A stretch of DNA of 64,000 bases from Deroplatys truncata (Eukaryota; Arthropoda; Insecta; Mantodea; Mantidae), in NCBI GenBank assembly GCA_030765065.1, contig CM060989.1, positions 40,539,501 to 40,603,500 of the forward strand, in the 5' to 3' direction. Of the stretch, positions 44,043 to 55,433 are shown in pieces (position 1 is the first letter of the stretch; each line of letters starts with the position of its first letter). The notes beneath the pieces are model-generated. The model had not been told where the DNA came from, did not search any database, and saw only the letters and a list, made by a program, of their open reading frames with translations. The position numbers and the translations under genes are program-made.

Positions 44043-44390
44043 CAGAGTGGAACATTTAATTTGTTACTGTACAATAGCTCCAAAACTAAGCATTGTTGAA
44101 AGAAATGTCTTTAATAAATGTTGCTTGGTATTATGGGGGAAAGTAAATGCCATTAATCGTGTTTTGTTTGGAGGACGTTGTGATAGTCATTATAGGACAT
44201 AAAAATGTAGGTTCCCATTTAAAAACATTAAATTGACCTAAAATGTGTATCATAATGTACTCCAAACAAAACACGACTAATGACATTTACTTTCCCCCCA
44301 TAATATCAAGCAACTTTATTAAGGACATATCTTTCTACAACGCTTACTTCTGGAGATATTGCACAGTCTCAACTTAAATGGTCTACCCTG
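44043..44390. mobile_element. Palindromic (foldback) MITE, TA target site
   Basis: TA at 44041-44042 and 44391-44392. The arms are about 160 bp each: the left has ttgcttggtattatggggga and aagtaaatgccattaatcgt, and the reverse complement of the right has the same phrases (ttgcttgatattatgggggg, aagtaaatgtcattagtcgt). The loop is under 30 bp. The element at 63060-63580 is a relative. Confidence 0.9.
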
Positions 44391-44549
44391 TATACACTAT
44401 TTTTCTACGACCTGTGTTTAATTGTCGCATTTTATTTATTTTTATTGAATTTCGCTGGAAGTATTTTATTGAGGTACTTTAGAATTATTGACAAGGTAAA
44501 AGAAGCTTTGGAATTATTGAAAGGTTATACATAGCATGGTTTGTTATCG

Positions 44550-44790
44550 AAAAAATCTGATGTGTTGCACTCACATGACTTTCTCTACTCTTGTACAAAC
44601 TATTTTTAAAAACGCTTATTCTCCATATACTTCATGTTAATAGAGATGTTAATCTTATTGCTAATTTTCTTGTAGGTGCAAGGTGAATATGGTAGGCTTT
44701 AAGTGATAGTCAAATCTTTTAAGAGCTGATTACTATGTAGAGCATTCCATTCTGTTTGCTTGTCCAGGACATAAAAAAAGGAAGAAAGTG
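44550..44790 (+). mobile_element. Family A 5' third
   Basis: The left end has aaaaaatctgatgtgttgca with actttctctactcttgtaca, and ends near tgtccaggacataaaaaaag. It belongs to the cttgtacaaa subfamily. Confidence 0.88.
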
Positions 44791-45744
44791 AAAAGTGTTC
44801 TACGAAATGGGCACAATATTCTATGTTAAGACCTTGTTTATAAGGTAATTAGTATAGTAACCATTAAGGTTAGACCGCTGTAAAACGTGTAGAAATAGAG
44901 TTTTTAATATTTCTCTCCCGTTTTTGGTAACCTAGAAACCGACGTTTTCGTGGAAAAAGAATAATTTGCTGTCATTACATTTAAATCAACTCTATTAATT
45001 AAACGTTTAATATGTGCAATACATTTAACAGACACTAGGACTGAATTCTCTAACGTTTTTAATTTTAAAACTATTCACTTGAAAATTTGCACACTTAATA
45101 TGAGTAAATAAACAAACACTGCAAAAGCTCAAAGCTCTGGCTCGCATAGTTTCTCATATAGTACAATTAAATATTTTAATTAGGAAAAAAATGCAAGTCT
45201 TCTAAAACTGCCTTGCGCATTAAAATTTGTCAGAGAAGTATGATAGTGACATTTTCTGATACTTTAGTACAGTGAAAATAAATATAAGGAACTGATTATT
45301 GTTGATGTTAGCTGTGTAGAAATACACTTTTGTTTTTATGAAGTTAAGTGTTAAACTTTTCCTTGTCTTTCAGAATAAATTAATTTTTTGTGAGTGGATG
45401 AATAAACCAATCATAAACTGCATGCTTGAATCTTTAGATAGCATATTTTATCTACGCAAATTTGCATACAACTCAAATTAAAACTGAAATTTAAGGAATA
45501 AATTTCATGCCCAAAAATGTAAAACTCAGAAGAAAAAAAACACACTCATAGAAAGGGTTCAGCGGTGTTAAAAGTGTGCGCAAGAGTGATTTAAACATGT
45601 CGCTGGGCTTGAAAAAGGTTGGTCAAAATGATTAAATGATCGAAAATTTTGTCATTTTTCACCTAAAATGTCAATCCCATTGTCCCTTAATCTAAAAAGA
45701 AAAAAAACTAAAAGTAAAACAACCCCTCTCGCTCACTCTGCATC
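44791..45744. other. AT-rich stretch without recognised feature
   Basis: About 950 bp with no motif, repeat match or structured frame noticed. Confidence 0.4.
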
Positions 45745-45798
45745 ACACACATACATACATACATACACACACGCACGCGCGCGCGCGTGCGTGCGTGC
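45745..45798. repeat. Compound microsatellite (CATA)n-(AC)n-(GC)n-(GTGC)n
   Basis: acacacatacatacatacat then acacacacgcacgcgcgcgc and gtgcgtgcgtgcg. It directly abuts the head of the S3 SINE. Confidence 0.95.
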
Positions 45799-46060
45799 GG
45801 TTAGCCGAGGTCGTTAAGACATGGTCTTGTGAACGGAAGGTCTGTGGTTTAATTCCCGCCAGGACCACCTTACCTGACAAATTTTTCCAAGTTTTCCTCA
45901 GTCCTGATAATTAGCAAAATACCGGGAAAGTACCCTTAATTTAGGCCTGGAACGTTCCCTTCCCTAACTTTTCTCCCAAAACATATTTCATTGCAAGTGT
46001 CACCAGTGTCCACCATCTGTGATGCCGTACATAGTAAGAACGAGCATTAAAAAAAACACA
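45799..46060 (+). mobile_element. tRNA-derived SINE family S3, reference copy
   Basis: The head has ggttagccgaggtcgttaag (A box) and gtggtttaattcccgccagg (B box). The body has aagttttcctcagtcctgat and cctggaacgttcccttccc. The 3' end is agtaagaacgagcattaaa with an A-rich tail. The split copy at 8881-9975 and the partial ones at 42700 and 55345 align to it. Confidence 0.88.
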
Positions 46061-47514
46061 CACACGGAGTTATGATTATACGAGATCAACTGAATTAAAG
46101 ATTTGAATACTTCGTCTCAACTGGGAGAGTCTAGTAGATGCTGTTTCTTGCAGAGAAAAGACTGACAAATGAACAATGCTATTTTGACACAAGGCTCAGT
46201 AATCCTAACTCGCTATGGAAATAAAGCTTTGACAAGCTTCATAGTATAGAAAATTCCGATCATGAACCGGATATAAAGAATTCGTTATTTATGTTTTAAC
46301 GGCTTCGATTCAAGCGATTCATTTTGCTTTTCTTACAGACCGGAGAAAGGGTAGTATGATCAGAAAAGGCTCACGACAACCTATATTTCAAATTAGAGCT
46401 TTTAACGTTCGAATTCCCTAAAATTCTCACGGAATTCCCATGGTAGCAAAGGGATGAATACTACTGCTCTGACATATTTCGTTAATGCATCTCCAAATCT
46501 GCTTTTTAATATAAAAACGACTGTTTCTTTTCCGCTTCCATCGCCAATCCGAGCCAAATTCTCACGATACAGGGCAAAGTTTTATCCTTTCAGTGAAGGG
46601 GGAATACAAGTTTCTTCCAAAAAGAAGGGTAGATAAAAAAAAACCCTAGCTGTTTCCCCTTTCCTTATTCAATGAAACTTTTTCTACTGTTTGAACCTTA
46701 AAAAAAGCATTTTACTATTTTATCGCTAAAAATGAAGGATACGAAGTTGAAGGAACATAAAAAAAAACGTTTCTGGGCTTTTACAGGAGGCCCTTCGGTT
46801 GCCTGCTTTCTCACACCGCAAAGTACGTTAAATTCACACAAAAAAGAGGGAAAAGAGTATAAAAGAATAATTTAATGTAAAAAGCTTCCCCGCCGGAGTT
46901 CCTCTTTTTAAGAATTTACTATCAAGGGACTGGCATTTGGCAAGAAAAGGAAGGAAAGTACACCCCGAGAATTCAAAAGCAAGGAAACCAAAGCCAGGTA
47001 TACGCAATTCTGATCGAAGCAAGATGGAGAAGGGAAGATGAAAGCGGTAAACAAGGAAAGAGGAACCGGATTTGCACGGCATACTTTTTATTATACATTT
47101 TGCAAATTCCTGACAGGTACAAAATGCAGTCGGACATTGAGAAAAGGGGAATGAATTCAAAATGGCTTCTCTTAAGAAATACTGGTTTCTCTCCTCCTTT
47201 ATTTAGCATCCTATCGTTTTTGCATTTCCATGAAGAGAACGACATTCCCCCACCCCTCCCAGCATTATTATTGCTCTTGCAACATATTTCTGTTCAGCTA
47301 TTATAAAGACTTGAAAATGCAAATTCCAACACAACCACAACATACGTGTTGTTCTTAATGCGCAACATTCTGAAATGCGAATCACGTACGCAGTTGAAAG
47401 CCTGTTGGTTTTTCTTCTCATCGCATATTAACAGCATGTAGCTAATTTAAAAGCGTAGCATTTCTAATGAGGAATTATTAGAAACCGGCCTAACACCACG
47501 ACAACCACAAAACA
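46061..47514. other. Stretch without recognised gene
   Basis: Overlapping minus-strand frames of 108 and 90 codons at 46834-47245 lie opposite a plus-strand frame and show no motif. No shared repeat was noticed. Confidence 0.4.
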
Positions 47515-48080
47515 TCGAATGTGTTACATTCATGTGGCTTTCTCTACTCTCCTTCGTTTATTAAAGGGTACACAGACCATTCTTACTTTTCTATCTACTT
47601 CTTTTAATAAAATAAACCTTTGTAAAAATAGCTACACTACATATTTCCTTGAATGAATGAATGAATGTATTTATATAGTGCTAAGAAATTACAATATGCA
47701 GAATGTATCTTTATTGATGTCATATATTTGGGGGACGTGTTCCTGACATCTAAACATTTCATTTCATTTGCCATGCAAACAATTTAAACATATCTCAGTT
47801 TATTCAAAATCGTTAAGAGCTGTTTTTGTGAAAATAAAAATTAACGAAGATTTTTCCATTTAAAGTGTGGTTTTGGTGCGGGAATTTTCTTGAAAATCTT
47901 CGTGAATTTAAACAAGTTTGTTACGTAATCGAAGTTTCCTTTCTAAATGCTGTTCACGGACACAGACTTTTTTCTAATTTTTTTATTGAGCTAGTGTCAA
48001 AAGATGTATTTGCGGCGAAATATCGATAACGAATTTTTGGGTGGAATGCAATACGTTCTCTTCTTACTATTCGATAAGTC
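47515..48080 (+). mobile_element. Family A copy, broken near (AATG)n
   Basis: 5' piece 47515-47660 (gaatgtgttacattcatgtg, ggctttctctactct) up to tacactacatatttcc. Then come gaatgaatgaatgaatg and about 90 bp of unrelated sequence. Then 47757-48080 (atttcatttgccatgcaaac to ttttgggtggaatgcaatac). Confidence 0.8.
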
Positions 48081-48573
48081 AAAATAGATATAACATTTTT
48101 CAACATATCCTGAAGGTTTGAAAACAAGGCAAAGTAAATGGGCTTTTCTTGTAGGTGGTGACTTCCCCCTCGCATGCTAGAGTTGTCAAGGGAAGAAGTA
48201 ATAGATGTTGAGGTAGTTTCCTCTCGTTGATATTCGCTCCATCACAAATGAGGAACTGACATATTGACTGCTAACAGGCTTCCTCAATGTTTATAAATTA
48301 GGAGCACCGCAATGGTATGACTCACGATTCCCGCCTAGCAGGGAACGAACGGATGTGGCAGACGTGGAAATTTGCAAGACTTCCATCATGAACAAGAGAG
48401 ACAGCACGCAAACAGCATCGTCACCATCTTCTTCCTAGTTCACACCGGGACGTTTCTCGTGATCACCTTCATGTCAAAGCTCTTTGCATTTTACTTATCC
48501 TCCCTCACATCAGCTCTAAACCACACTACAAATGGTTGTAATAAATTATTAAAAGTTAGTAAATTTATAACAC
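48081..48573. other. Stretch without recognised feature
   Basis: No motif or repeat match in frames up to 93 codons. Confidence 0.4.
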
Positions 48574-49480
48574 AGGGAGAGCCAAAAAACTACGAACCGG
48601 CTGCGCGGTGTTTTTCCTCTCCGCGTCCTCGTTGCCGTCTGCCGCTATCATAGAAAGGCTTTACTTATCAGCTTTATGAAAGGAGGTGCTGAAACTGGCC
48701 ACCGCCGTTGTCCATACATTTTTGGCACCTCTTTAGGAAACTATCCATCACTCGCCGTAGTTCATGTCGAGAAATGTTGGCAATTTCCTGGCGGATGTTT
48801 TGTTTTAATTCTTCCAGGGTGTGTGGGTCTGTCTTGTACACTTTATGTTTTAAGTTACCCTAGAGATAAAAATCGCAGGGGGTTAGGTCGGGGGACCGAG
48901 GGAGCCACAAATCTTTACTAATAGTTCTGTCCTCAGACACACTTTCAATTGTTCTCATCGAAATATTGGCGTATGTGCTGTTGCAGAGTCTTGTTGAAAA
49001 AAAGGAAAAGTCACGCTTCCTGTCTGTTAATTCTCTAAAAATAGGCGGCAAAATTGTATTCACGTATGCATGGGCTACATTATTGATTCGAAAAAAAAAT
49101 TGGCCCTATAACTCCTCCGACCTGAACCCCTGCGATTTCTATCTCTGGGGTAAGTTAAAGTATACAAGACAAACCCACACACCCTGGAAGAATCAAAACA
49201 AAATATACGCCAGGAAATTGCCAGCATTTCTCAACGTGAACTACGGCGAGCGATGGATAGTTTCCTAAAGAGATGCCAAAAATGTATGGACAACGACGGT
49301 GGCCAGTTTCAGGCATCTCCTTGCATAAAGTTGGTAAGTAAAGCCTTTAAAAGTAGTTTTAAAAATGTTGTATGGGTTCATTCGCGCCTTGCTATGATAG
49401 CGACAGACGGCAACGAGCGCCGAGGACGCGGACAGAAAAAGACACCGCATAGCCTGTTCATAGTTTTTGGCTCTCTCTGT
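48574..49480. mobile_element. Foldback derivative of a DUF4817-type Tc1/mariner-like element
   Basis: Both arms are the 3' end of the same transposon. Left arm 48574-48905 reads outward on the minus strand; right arm 49105-49480 reads outward on the plus strand. Termini: cagggagagccaaaaaacta on the left, and cagagagagccaaaaactat as the reverse complement on the right. The central about 200 bp come from the coding region and are single. It cannot encode a complete transposase. Confidence 0.9.
48575..49063 (-). pseudogene. Transposase relic with SPDLTPCDFYL motif (left arm)
   Basis: Minus strand: a degenerate second-aspartate block (AHTANIS-type, read as STYANISMRT), IESVSEDRTISKDLWLPRSP, DLTPCDFYL, then in other frames the C-terminal QREL..RVMDSFLKR region. 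The right arm repeats SSDLNPCDFYLWGKLK on the plus strand, where the PD of SPD is changed to SD. Counting from the second aspartate to the CDF aspartate gives more residues than the 34 of classical mariner, as far as one can judge in a frameshifted copy. Confidence 0.8.
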
Positions 49481-49565
49481 ATATAAAAGTCAGTATATGC
49501 CTATGCGAGCATGTTTCTTATGGGCTTCTACACCGTTACATCAAACTTGGCACACTTAACCTTTA

Positions 49566-49937
49566 GGTGAGTCTATACTGTTCAACATATCAACAGTTAA
49601 CAAACAACAATTAACAAAATGTTTCCTTCAACATGTATCTTTGAACGTTTAACATTCTATCCACACCAGTTGACTTGTTGGGACAACAAAATCTCTCAAC
49701 TAAAAGTAAAATGGACTCCAGGGATGAGGATTTGACTATTGCTATTTGCATCTGTGCTTGATATGTAATAAAAAGAAAAGTAGAAGGTGATGAGGCTCTA
49801 TCTCGTTAATCAGCACAGAAGTGAAAACATTTTGAATGAGTTTAAAATTCAGCGCAGGTTTGACTTCAACAATTTCTTGAGAAAAAATCAAAGTGAATTC
49901 AAATTTGTTTTGAGCAAAGCTTCTAACCTATAATTTA
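49566..49937 (+). mobile_element. PIF/Harbinger element, 5' fragment cut by family A
   Basis: Starts after TTA at ggtgagtctatactgttcaa. About 150 bp later a frame begins MDSRDEDLTIAIC and, after stops, continues LVNQHRSENILNEFKIQRRF then DFNNFLRKNQSEFKFVLSK. This resembles the N-terminal region of Harbinger (ALP1/HARBI1-like) transposases: HPINxxR...GEF..L...L..D...F..FLRMs...F..LL. The family A copy at 49938 begins directly after it, so it probably truncated the element. Confidence 0.6.
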
Positions 49938-50872
49938 AAAAAATCTGATGTTACACTCACATGACTTTCTCTACTCTTATACTATTCTTACAAACTCTTA
50001 TTCTCCATCTATTTCATATTAATCGAGATAAACATTTGCGGAAACGATTTTTGACATGCAAAGAGAATTACTTTTTACACACATCGACGAGTTCTAAAAA
50101 TATTTGACAATCGCTTAAGGTGTACTATGTTCCCCTTGCTTTGTATTTGCAAGGGAAATATAGAAATACAGTAGCCTTTAAGCATAGACATATCTCTCAA
50201 TAGCTGGTTGCTAGGTGCAGCACCATTGTCTTTGCCACTGATTAATAGTCTTTGTATATCCAAACAAAAAAAATGAATAACGAATTCCCATTTGAGAAAA
50301 TAAGTATTGAAAAATTTAAGGGAATGACAAGCAATATCTCGAAAGTGGTTCACTCAACAAAAAAAATGAATATGACAAATTGTGTGTTTTAACACGATCT
50401 ACATTTTTTGTGTAGTAAAATTTTGTCTATCTCTTATGGCTTACCAGTTATGCAAAAGTCGTTTGGAGACATTCCCAGAAAATTCAAGATATACATTTTA
50501 TTTTTCACAAAAATATCTTAAACATATGATATTTTAATCAATATCGTTGGAGCCATTTTTGAGAAAATTAAAATTTTCGATAAATGTTCCATGTAAAGTG
50601 TAATCTGGGGTGGAGGGATGTTCTTGAAAATTTTCGTGTCGCATCTCTGGAAGATACTGAACCTAAATACCAAGTTTGGTGTTTATCAGACTGTTCGTTT
50701 TTGAGCTATGCTGTTCAAAGCAGACAGCCACATAGACGGACGTTTCCGAAAATGCTTTTTTGGATTCAGGGGGCCTCAAAACATATATTTCCGGTGAAAT
50801 CTCGACATCTAATTTTTGGGTGGAATACAATACTTCCCCTGCTTACTATACGTAGTAGAGAAAGTAAAAACT
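49938..50872 (+). mobile_element. Family A repeat, full-length copy
   Basis: Left aaaatctgatgttacactca with actttctctactcttatac; right tactatacgtagtagagaaa then gtaaaa. Complete block order including ggtgtttatcagactgttcg and atatatttccggtgaaatct. It is very similar to the copies at 7150 and 53470, so it is probably a younger subfamily. Confidence 0.93.
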
Positions 50873-52054
50873 AACATTTCGAAATGCATAATGGTAGACT
50901 ATGATAACGGCAACAGCATCAAACCAGACTAAATACCAGTCCTTCTTGCTCTTATTTATCTTCATTTGATTGTTTATCCAGTATTATATATAAAATAACA
51001 TAAAAGGATTCAATATAATCGTATTGCCTACAAAAATCTCTACGGTGACCAAACGTTACTGACATAAAAGTAATAATATCCATACATTCTGCGATGTTTG
51101 GATACTCAGTTATTAAAGTTTGGAGTCTCTCAGTTTTTCTATGGGAAGTTTGTGATGTACTTATAAGCAGAAAAACAAAAACTGAGCGAAATAAAAATGA
51201 TAGTGGGCGTGGATAACAGCAACAGAATCAAACCAGACGAACTACTACTACTTCTTCGTATATTAATTTTGGCCTTTCTTTTGTTTTGTGTTTTCTCAGT
51301 AAGTTTTATGTATATTGGTTACTGAGAATAAACAAGATTACATCCATGTTACTTAAACCATTATTATTTCTTCCCAATGGAGATTTTCTCTATAAATAGG
51401 CAGCGAAAATGTGGCCACATGGAAGTAGGGTGCTTTCTCGAAAAATCATCATAGACTGTAGTATTTGTGATTGTTCACCTGTGCTTTTGCATAGTGTTTT
51501 TTCAGTACTTTTATTTTGTTCTTTATAGTGTCTTGAGAGTTTTAATTAACTCTTTGTTTAAGTGTCTACTAGTTTCATCTTGAACGGGGGCGGGAAGTAA
51601 TTGAAATTAATTACATAGTTATTCGAGTTTAAAAAACTACCCGTGCAACGTCGGGTAATAAACCAGCTTATGTTCTACTATAAATGAAGATTGAATTACT
51701 TAAAACTAGCGCTCCAAGTACCACTAGAGGCGTTATTGACATATAACTAAATTCATAATTGTAACTCATAAGGTAAACATTCCAACTAAACTACCTCATC
51801 ATAAATAATTTATTTAAGTGAAAAGTACAAACTTAGCCCTAGATACTTAGCCAAGACCACCACAATTACAAAATGAATATACCTAATTGCATCATATTAA
51901 GTCATTTATGTTATAATAAAGTACCATATTTTCCTCTCCACTGATCATCTCCATTTCCTCTTCACCTTCCAAAAAGAATTCCTGAAGCTTGGATGACCGT
52001 GTCCAATCATCAAAAATATTTCCAATAACTTTTTAATCCATTTTTATCCAGTTT
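50873..52054. other. Stretch without recognised gene
   Basis: The phrase aacagcatcaaaccagac recurs in near-identical form about 290 bp apart (50911 and 51205), so 50890-51230 may contain an old duplication. Otherwise nothing recognised. Confidence 0.4.
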
Positions 52055-52836
52055 TTTACTTTTTCTACCACGTATCTAGTAGGTAGAAACGATATTGCAT
52101 TCCAACAAAAATTCGATACCAGATTTCACCAGAAATACACGCTTTGAGACCCCTTGAATCCAAAAAGAGAGACCCATATGTGTGTGTGTGTCCGTGAACA
52201 GCATAACTCAAAAAGGAAAAGTCAAATAGATACCAAATAGGTATCAATAGGTAGTCAATAGGTACCCCAAAATACTCTTTACATGGAATATTTTTCGAAA
52301 TTTTTGACTTGCTAAAAATAGCTCTAACAATTTTGATTAAAATACCATATATTAAAGATATTTACATTACAAATAAAAGCATATCTTGAATTTTCTGGGA
52401 ATAACCTGAGAAGTCCTCTTCGTTCGAAAAGAATTTTATATAATCTTGTTTAACTGGTAAGCGTTAAGTGATAGACGAAAAAAGTAGACATCTTTAAACA
52501 CGTCTTATTCCAAATAACTTTTGTAGCATACCCAATTTCCAAGAGATTCGTTATTAATGGTTCGATTTGTTCCTGTCGATATTCAGTTGTTTCTCGCGAC
52601 TGCATGGAAACAGTATGGAATTTTAAGGTCAGCATATAGCGTCCAGTTCTTAAACATGTGACTATCGCCATTCCCTGTGTATTTATAACGAGGTTTTAGT
52701 TATTTCTGCAAAGATTTATCTCGATTAAAGTGAAGAGACAGAAATAAACCTTCATAAGAATAATCCTGTACTCACTAATAAACAACATAAAGTAGACAAA
52801 GTCATGTAAATGTAACACATCAGATTTTTAGTTATC
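52055..52836 (-). mobile_element. Family A copy
   Basis: The minus-strand element ends at the left with tttactttttctaccacgta, and begins at the right with atgtaacacatcagattttt. Blocks are in order, with a deletion around the tggagggatttt segment. Confidence 0.9.
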
Positions 52837-53469
52837 AAACTCTCTCTCTCTGCGCTCCATGGCTCCTCTAAACTGAAAAATAATATAAATTTCGTCTTGT
52901 TTCCCCCCCCCCACAGAGAGGGAAAATAGGTAGTATAGGAACCCCACTTACACCCTTTACTTTCCATATACTTAACCAAAACAAGCCTTACCTTTCATTT
53001 TTCTGCAAATCATCATAAGCTTGCAATTTTTCAAAAGGAACAATGACTGTTGACATGGAGAAAATAAAACTAGATAAGATAACAATGCTAATAGCGTTTC
53101 GCAAGATTTGGCACGATATTGCCTCTTGAAACTTAAATAATGATCAGGTTTAACTGCTACATTAGGTTACCAGGCTACATTTTATTTGTTTATTTATTAA
53201 TTTTTGTAGTGTTTAACGTACTTCCTGCAGTCGCACCACAGGTGGCGGACGCTGATATCAGAGTTGTTTGCAAATTCATATTTAGTTTGTTTTTACTTGT
53301 GATATATGTATTTAAATGCTGCAATACGTTTCATATTCTTCTGTGCTTGTATGTGTAGTTTTATAGTGTATATAATTGCATATTTCCGATGCTGCGACAT
53401 ATTTCTTCATGGAGCATATAATTCAGGTGTTTTATATTCTTAATATTAAATGGAATGTTTAAACGCATT
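52837..53469. other. Stretch without recognised feature
   Basis: Has a (CT)n run at 52843-52852 and a poly-C run (52904-52913). The 72-codon hydrophobic frame at 53140-53358 lacks a recognisable family. Confidence 0.4.
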
Positions 53470-54435
53470 AGAAAAAAATATCTGATGTGTTACACTCACA
53501 TGACTTTCCCGACTCTTGTAAAACTATTTTTACAAACTCTTATTTTTCATCTATTTCATATTAATCGAGATAAACATTTGCAGAAACGATCTTTTGACAT
53601 GCAAAGAGAATTACCTTTTACACATGGCGACCAGTTCTAAAAATATTTGACTATCGCTTAAGGCGTACTATGTTCCCCATGTTTTGTATTTGCAAGGGCA
53701 ATATAGAAATACAGTAACCTTTAAGCATAGACATATCTCTTAATAGCAGGTTGCCAGGTGGAGCACCATTCTCTTTGCCACAGATTAATACTCTTTGCAT
53801 ATCCAAGACAAAAGAATGAGTAACGAATTCCCATTTGAGAAAATAAGTATTGAAAAATTTAAGGGAATAACAAGCAATATCTTGAAAATGGTTCACTCAA
53901 CAAAAAAAATGTATATGACATAAATTGTGTAGTTTAACGCGATCTACATTTTTTGTGCAGTAAAATGTTCTCTAACTCTTATGGTTTACCAGTTATGCAA
54001 AAATCGTTCACAATGAAGAATACTTTTGGAGACATTCCCAGAAAATTCAAGATATACATTTTATTTTTCATGAAAATATTTTAAGCATATGATATTTTAA
54101 TCAAAATCGTTAGAGCCATTTTTGAGAAAATTAACATTTTGGAAAAATGTTCCATGTAAAGGGTAATCTGGGGTTGGGGGATTTTCTTTAAAACCTTCGT
54201 GTCGCATCTCTGGAAGATACTGAACCTAAATACCAAGTTTGGTGTTTATCCGACTGTTCGTTTCTGAGTTATGCTGTTCACAGATACGCACACAGACACA
54301 CGCACGGACATGTTCCCGAAAATGTTTTTTTTGGATTCAGGGGGTCTCAAAACATATTTCCGGTGAAATCTCGGTATCGAATTTTTGGGTGGAATACAAT
54401 ACTTCCCCTACTTACTATACGTAGTAGAGAAAGTA
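53470..54435 (+). mobile_element. Family A repeat, full-length copy
   Basis: Left aaatatctgatgtgttacac with actttcccgactcttgta; right tactatacgtagtagagaaa then gtaat. Same subfamily as 7150 and 49938, with matching order throughout. Confidence 0.93.
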
Positions 54436-54439
54436 ATAA

Positions 54440-55170
54440 AGTCCTCACTATGAGACAGTGTTTGCAAAAGGAACTTGGCTGTAATCAAGGCACGTTTCAG
54501 TTATAGTTGAAGACACAAAAAATCTAAAATAATCTGGTTTGTCTTCAAGCGAATCTTTTATCAATTTCCAATGAGTTTTAGAGCAAACTTGAGAGAAAAT
54601 TCAGCGGTAAATTGTGCAATGTTATAGAGACTGGCATTATAATTTTGTGTTCTGTGTATAAATATCTTCCAGGTGAAAACGTAGTGTTTCCTGAAGATAT
54701 TTCTCCAGAGCTAGTAAGTGCTTTGAAATTTTTCCCAGCAACTTCTGTGGATGTGGAAAGATCTTTCTCAACATAAAACTTGTGTTAACCGATAAACGTT
54801 AGAAACTTACACCTGTACAATTGGAGAAAATGATCATTGTATACTGCAAAACATATTTCAACGGTGAGGGGCCCTGGGTTCGACTCCCGGCTGGGGGTGG
54901 GAATTTTTTTCTAGCCAAGATTATTCCTTATCTTCCCCAAAGTCTGGAAGTATGAATGAGAGTGTGAATGTGTGATCTAATGATTAAAACCCAAAAAGGT
55001 GCAAGAAACCCAACGACAAGAGAATACGAGGTTAACACCATTGCCAATAGGCAATAAGTTCCAAAGGAAAGGCCGTCGATAACACCAATTTAGTTAAAGG
55101 CGCGGTATAAAGGGAGCTTTAAAAAAAATTCAACGATGAAATCATGTCACAGAAAGATGTATAAGGAAGA
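54440..55170 (+). pseudogene. hAT transposase C-terminal relic interrupted by a SINE
   Basis: Plus-strand frame near 54660-54775: FPEDISPELVSALKFFPATS, VDVERSFS, then a stop. The phrase L-K-x-x-P-A/I-T-S-V-D-V-E-R-S-F-S is the hAT C-terminal dimerisation motif. After further stops the end YCKTYFN continues past the SINE into DEIMSQKDV. No BED finger or catalytic core is readable upstream. Confidence 0.75.
54864..55126 (+). mobile_element. tRNA-derived SINE family S6 with 9-bp target duplication and A tail
   Basis: Flanks atttcaacg (54855-54863) and aattcaacg (55127-55135). The B box is gggttcgactcccggctg. The body has gtctggaagtatgaatgaga and ataccaccttgccaataggc-like sequence (aacaccattgccaataggca). 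It ends aaagggagctttaaaaaaaa. The copy at 11240 aligns in order. Confidence 0.88.
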
Positions 55171-55344
55171 ATTTAAGTTTTTAAGCGCCTAAAAGTATAA
55201 ACTTAGAGTTAACCATTTAGTACATGCTTAGCGCACATTTTGGAAATTACTGAGCATTTTTTAAAAATATTTTGACAACATAAACGCATGCATATTTTGC
55301 ATACTTTAGTGCACACACATCTGATGTTGCCTATTATGACGACT

Positions 55345-55433
55345 GAGGAAAACCTAGAACAAACCTCTACAAGGGAGGACGGTCCTGGCAGGATTTGAAC
55401 CACAGACCTCCCGTTCTCGTGTTCGTGCCTTAT
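55345..55433 (-). mobile_element. SINE family S3, head and start of body
   Basis: Minus strand: accgataaggcacgaacacg (A-box arm), gtctgtggttcaaatcctgc (B box), caggaccgtcctcccttgta, then ggttttcctcagtcgtcata. It stops soon after. Confidence 0.8.

Noticed and set aside
46834..47245. Overlapping minus-strand frames of 108 and 90 codons as a secreted protein
   Set aside because: Two frames of the same DNA compete, no conserved cysteine pattern or signal peptide is convincing, and no splice signals fit.
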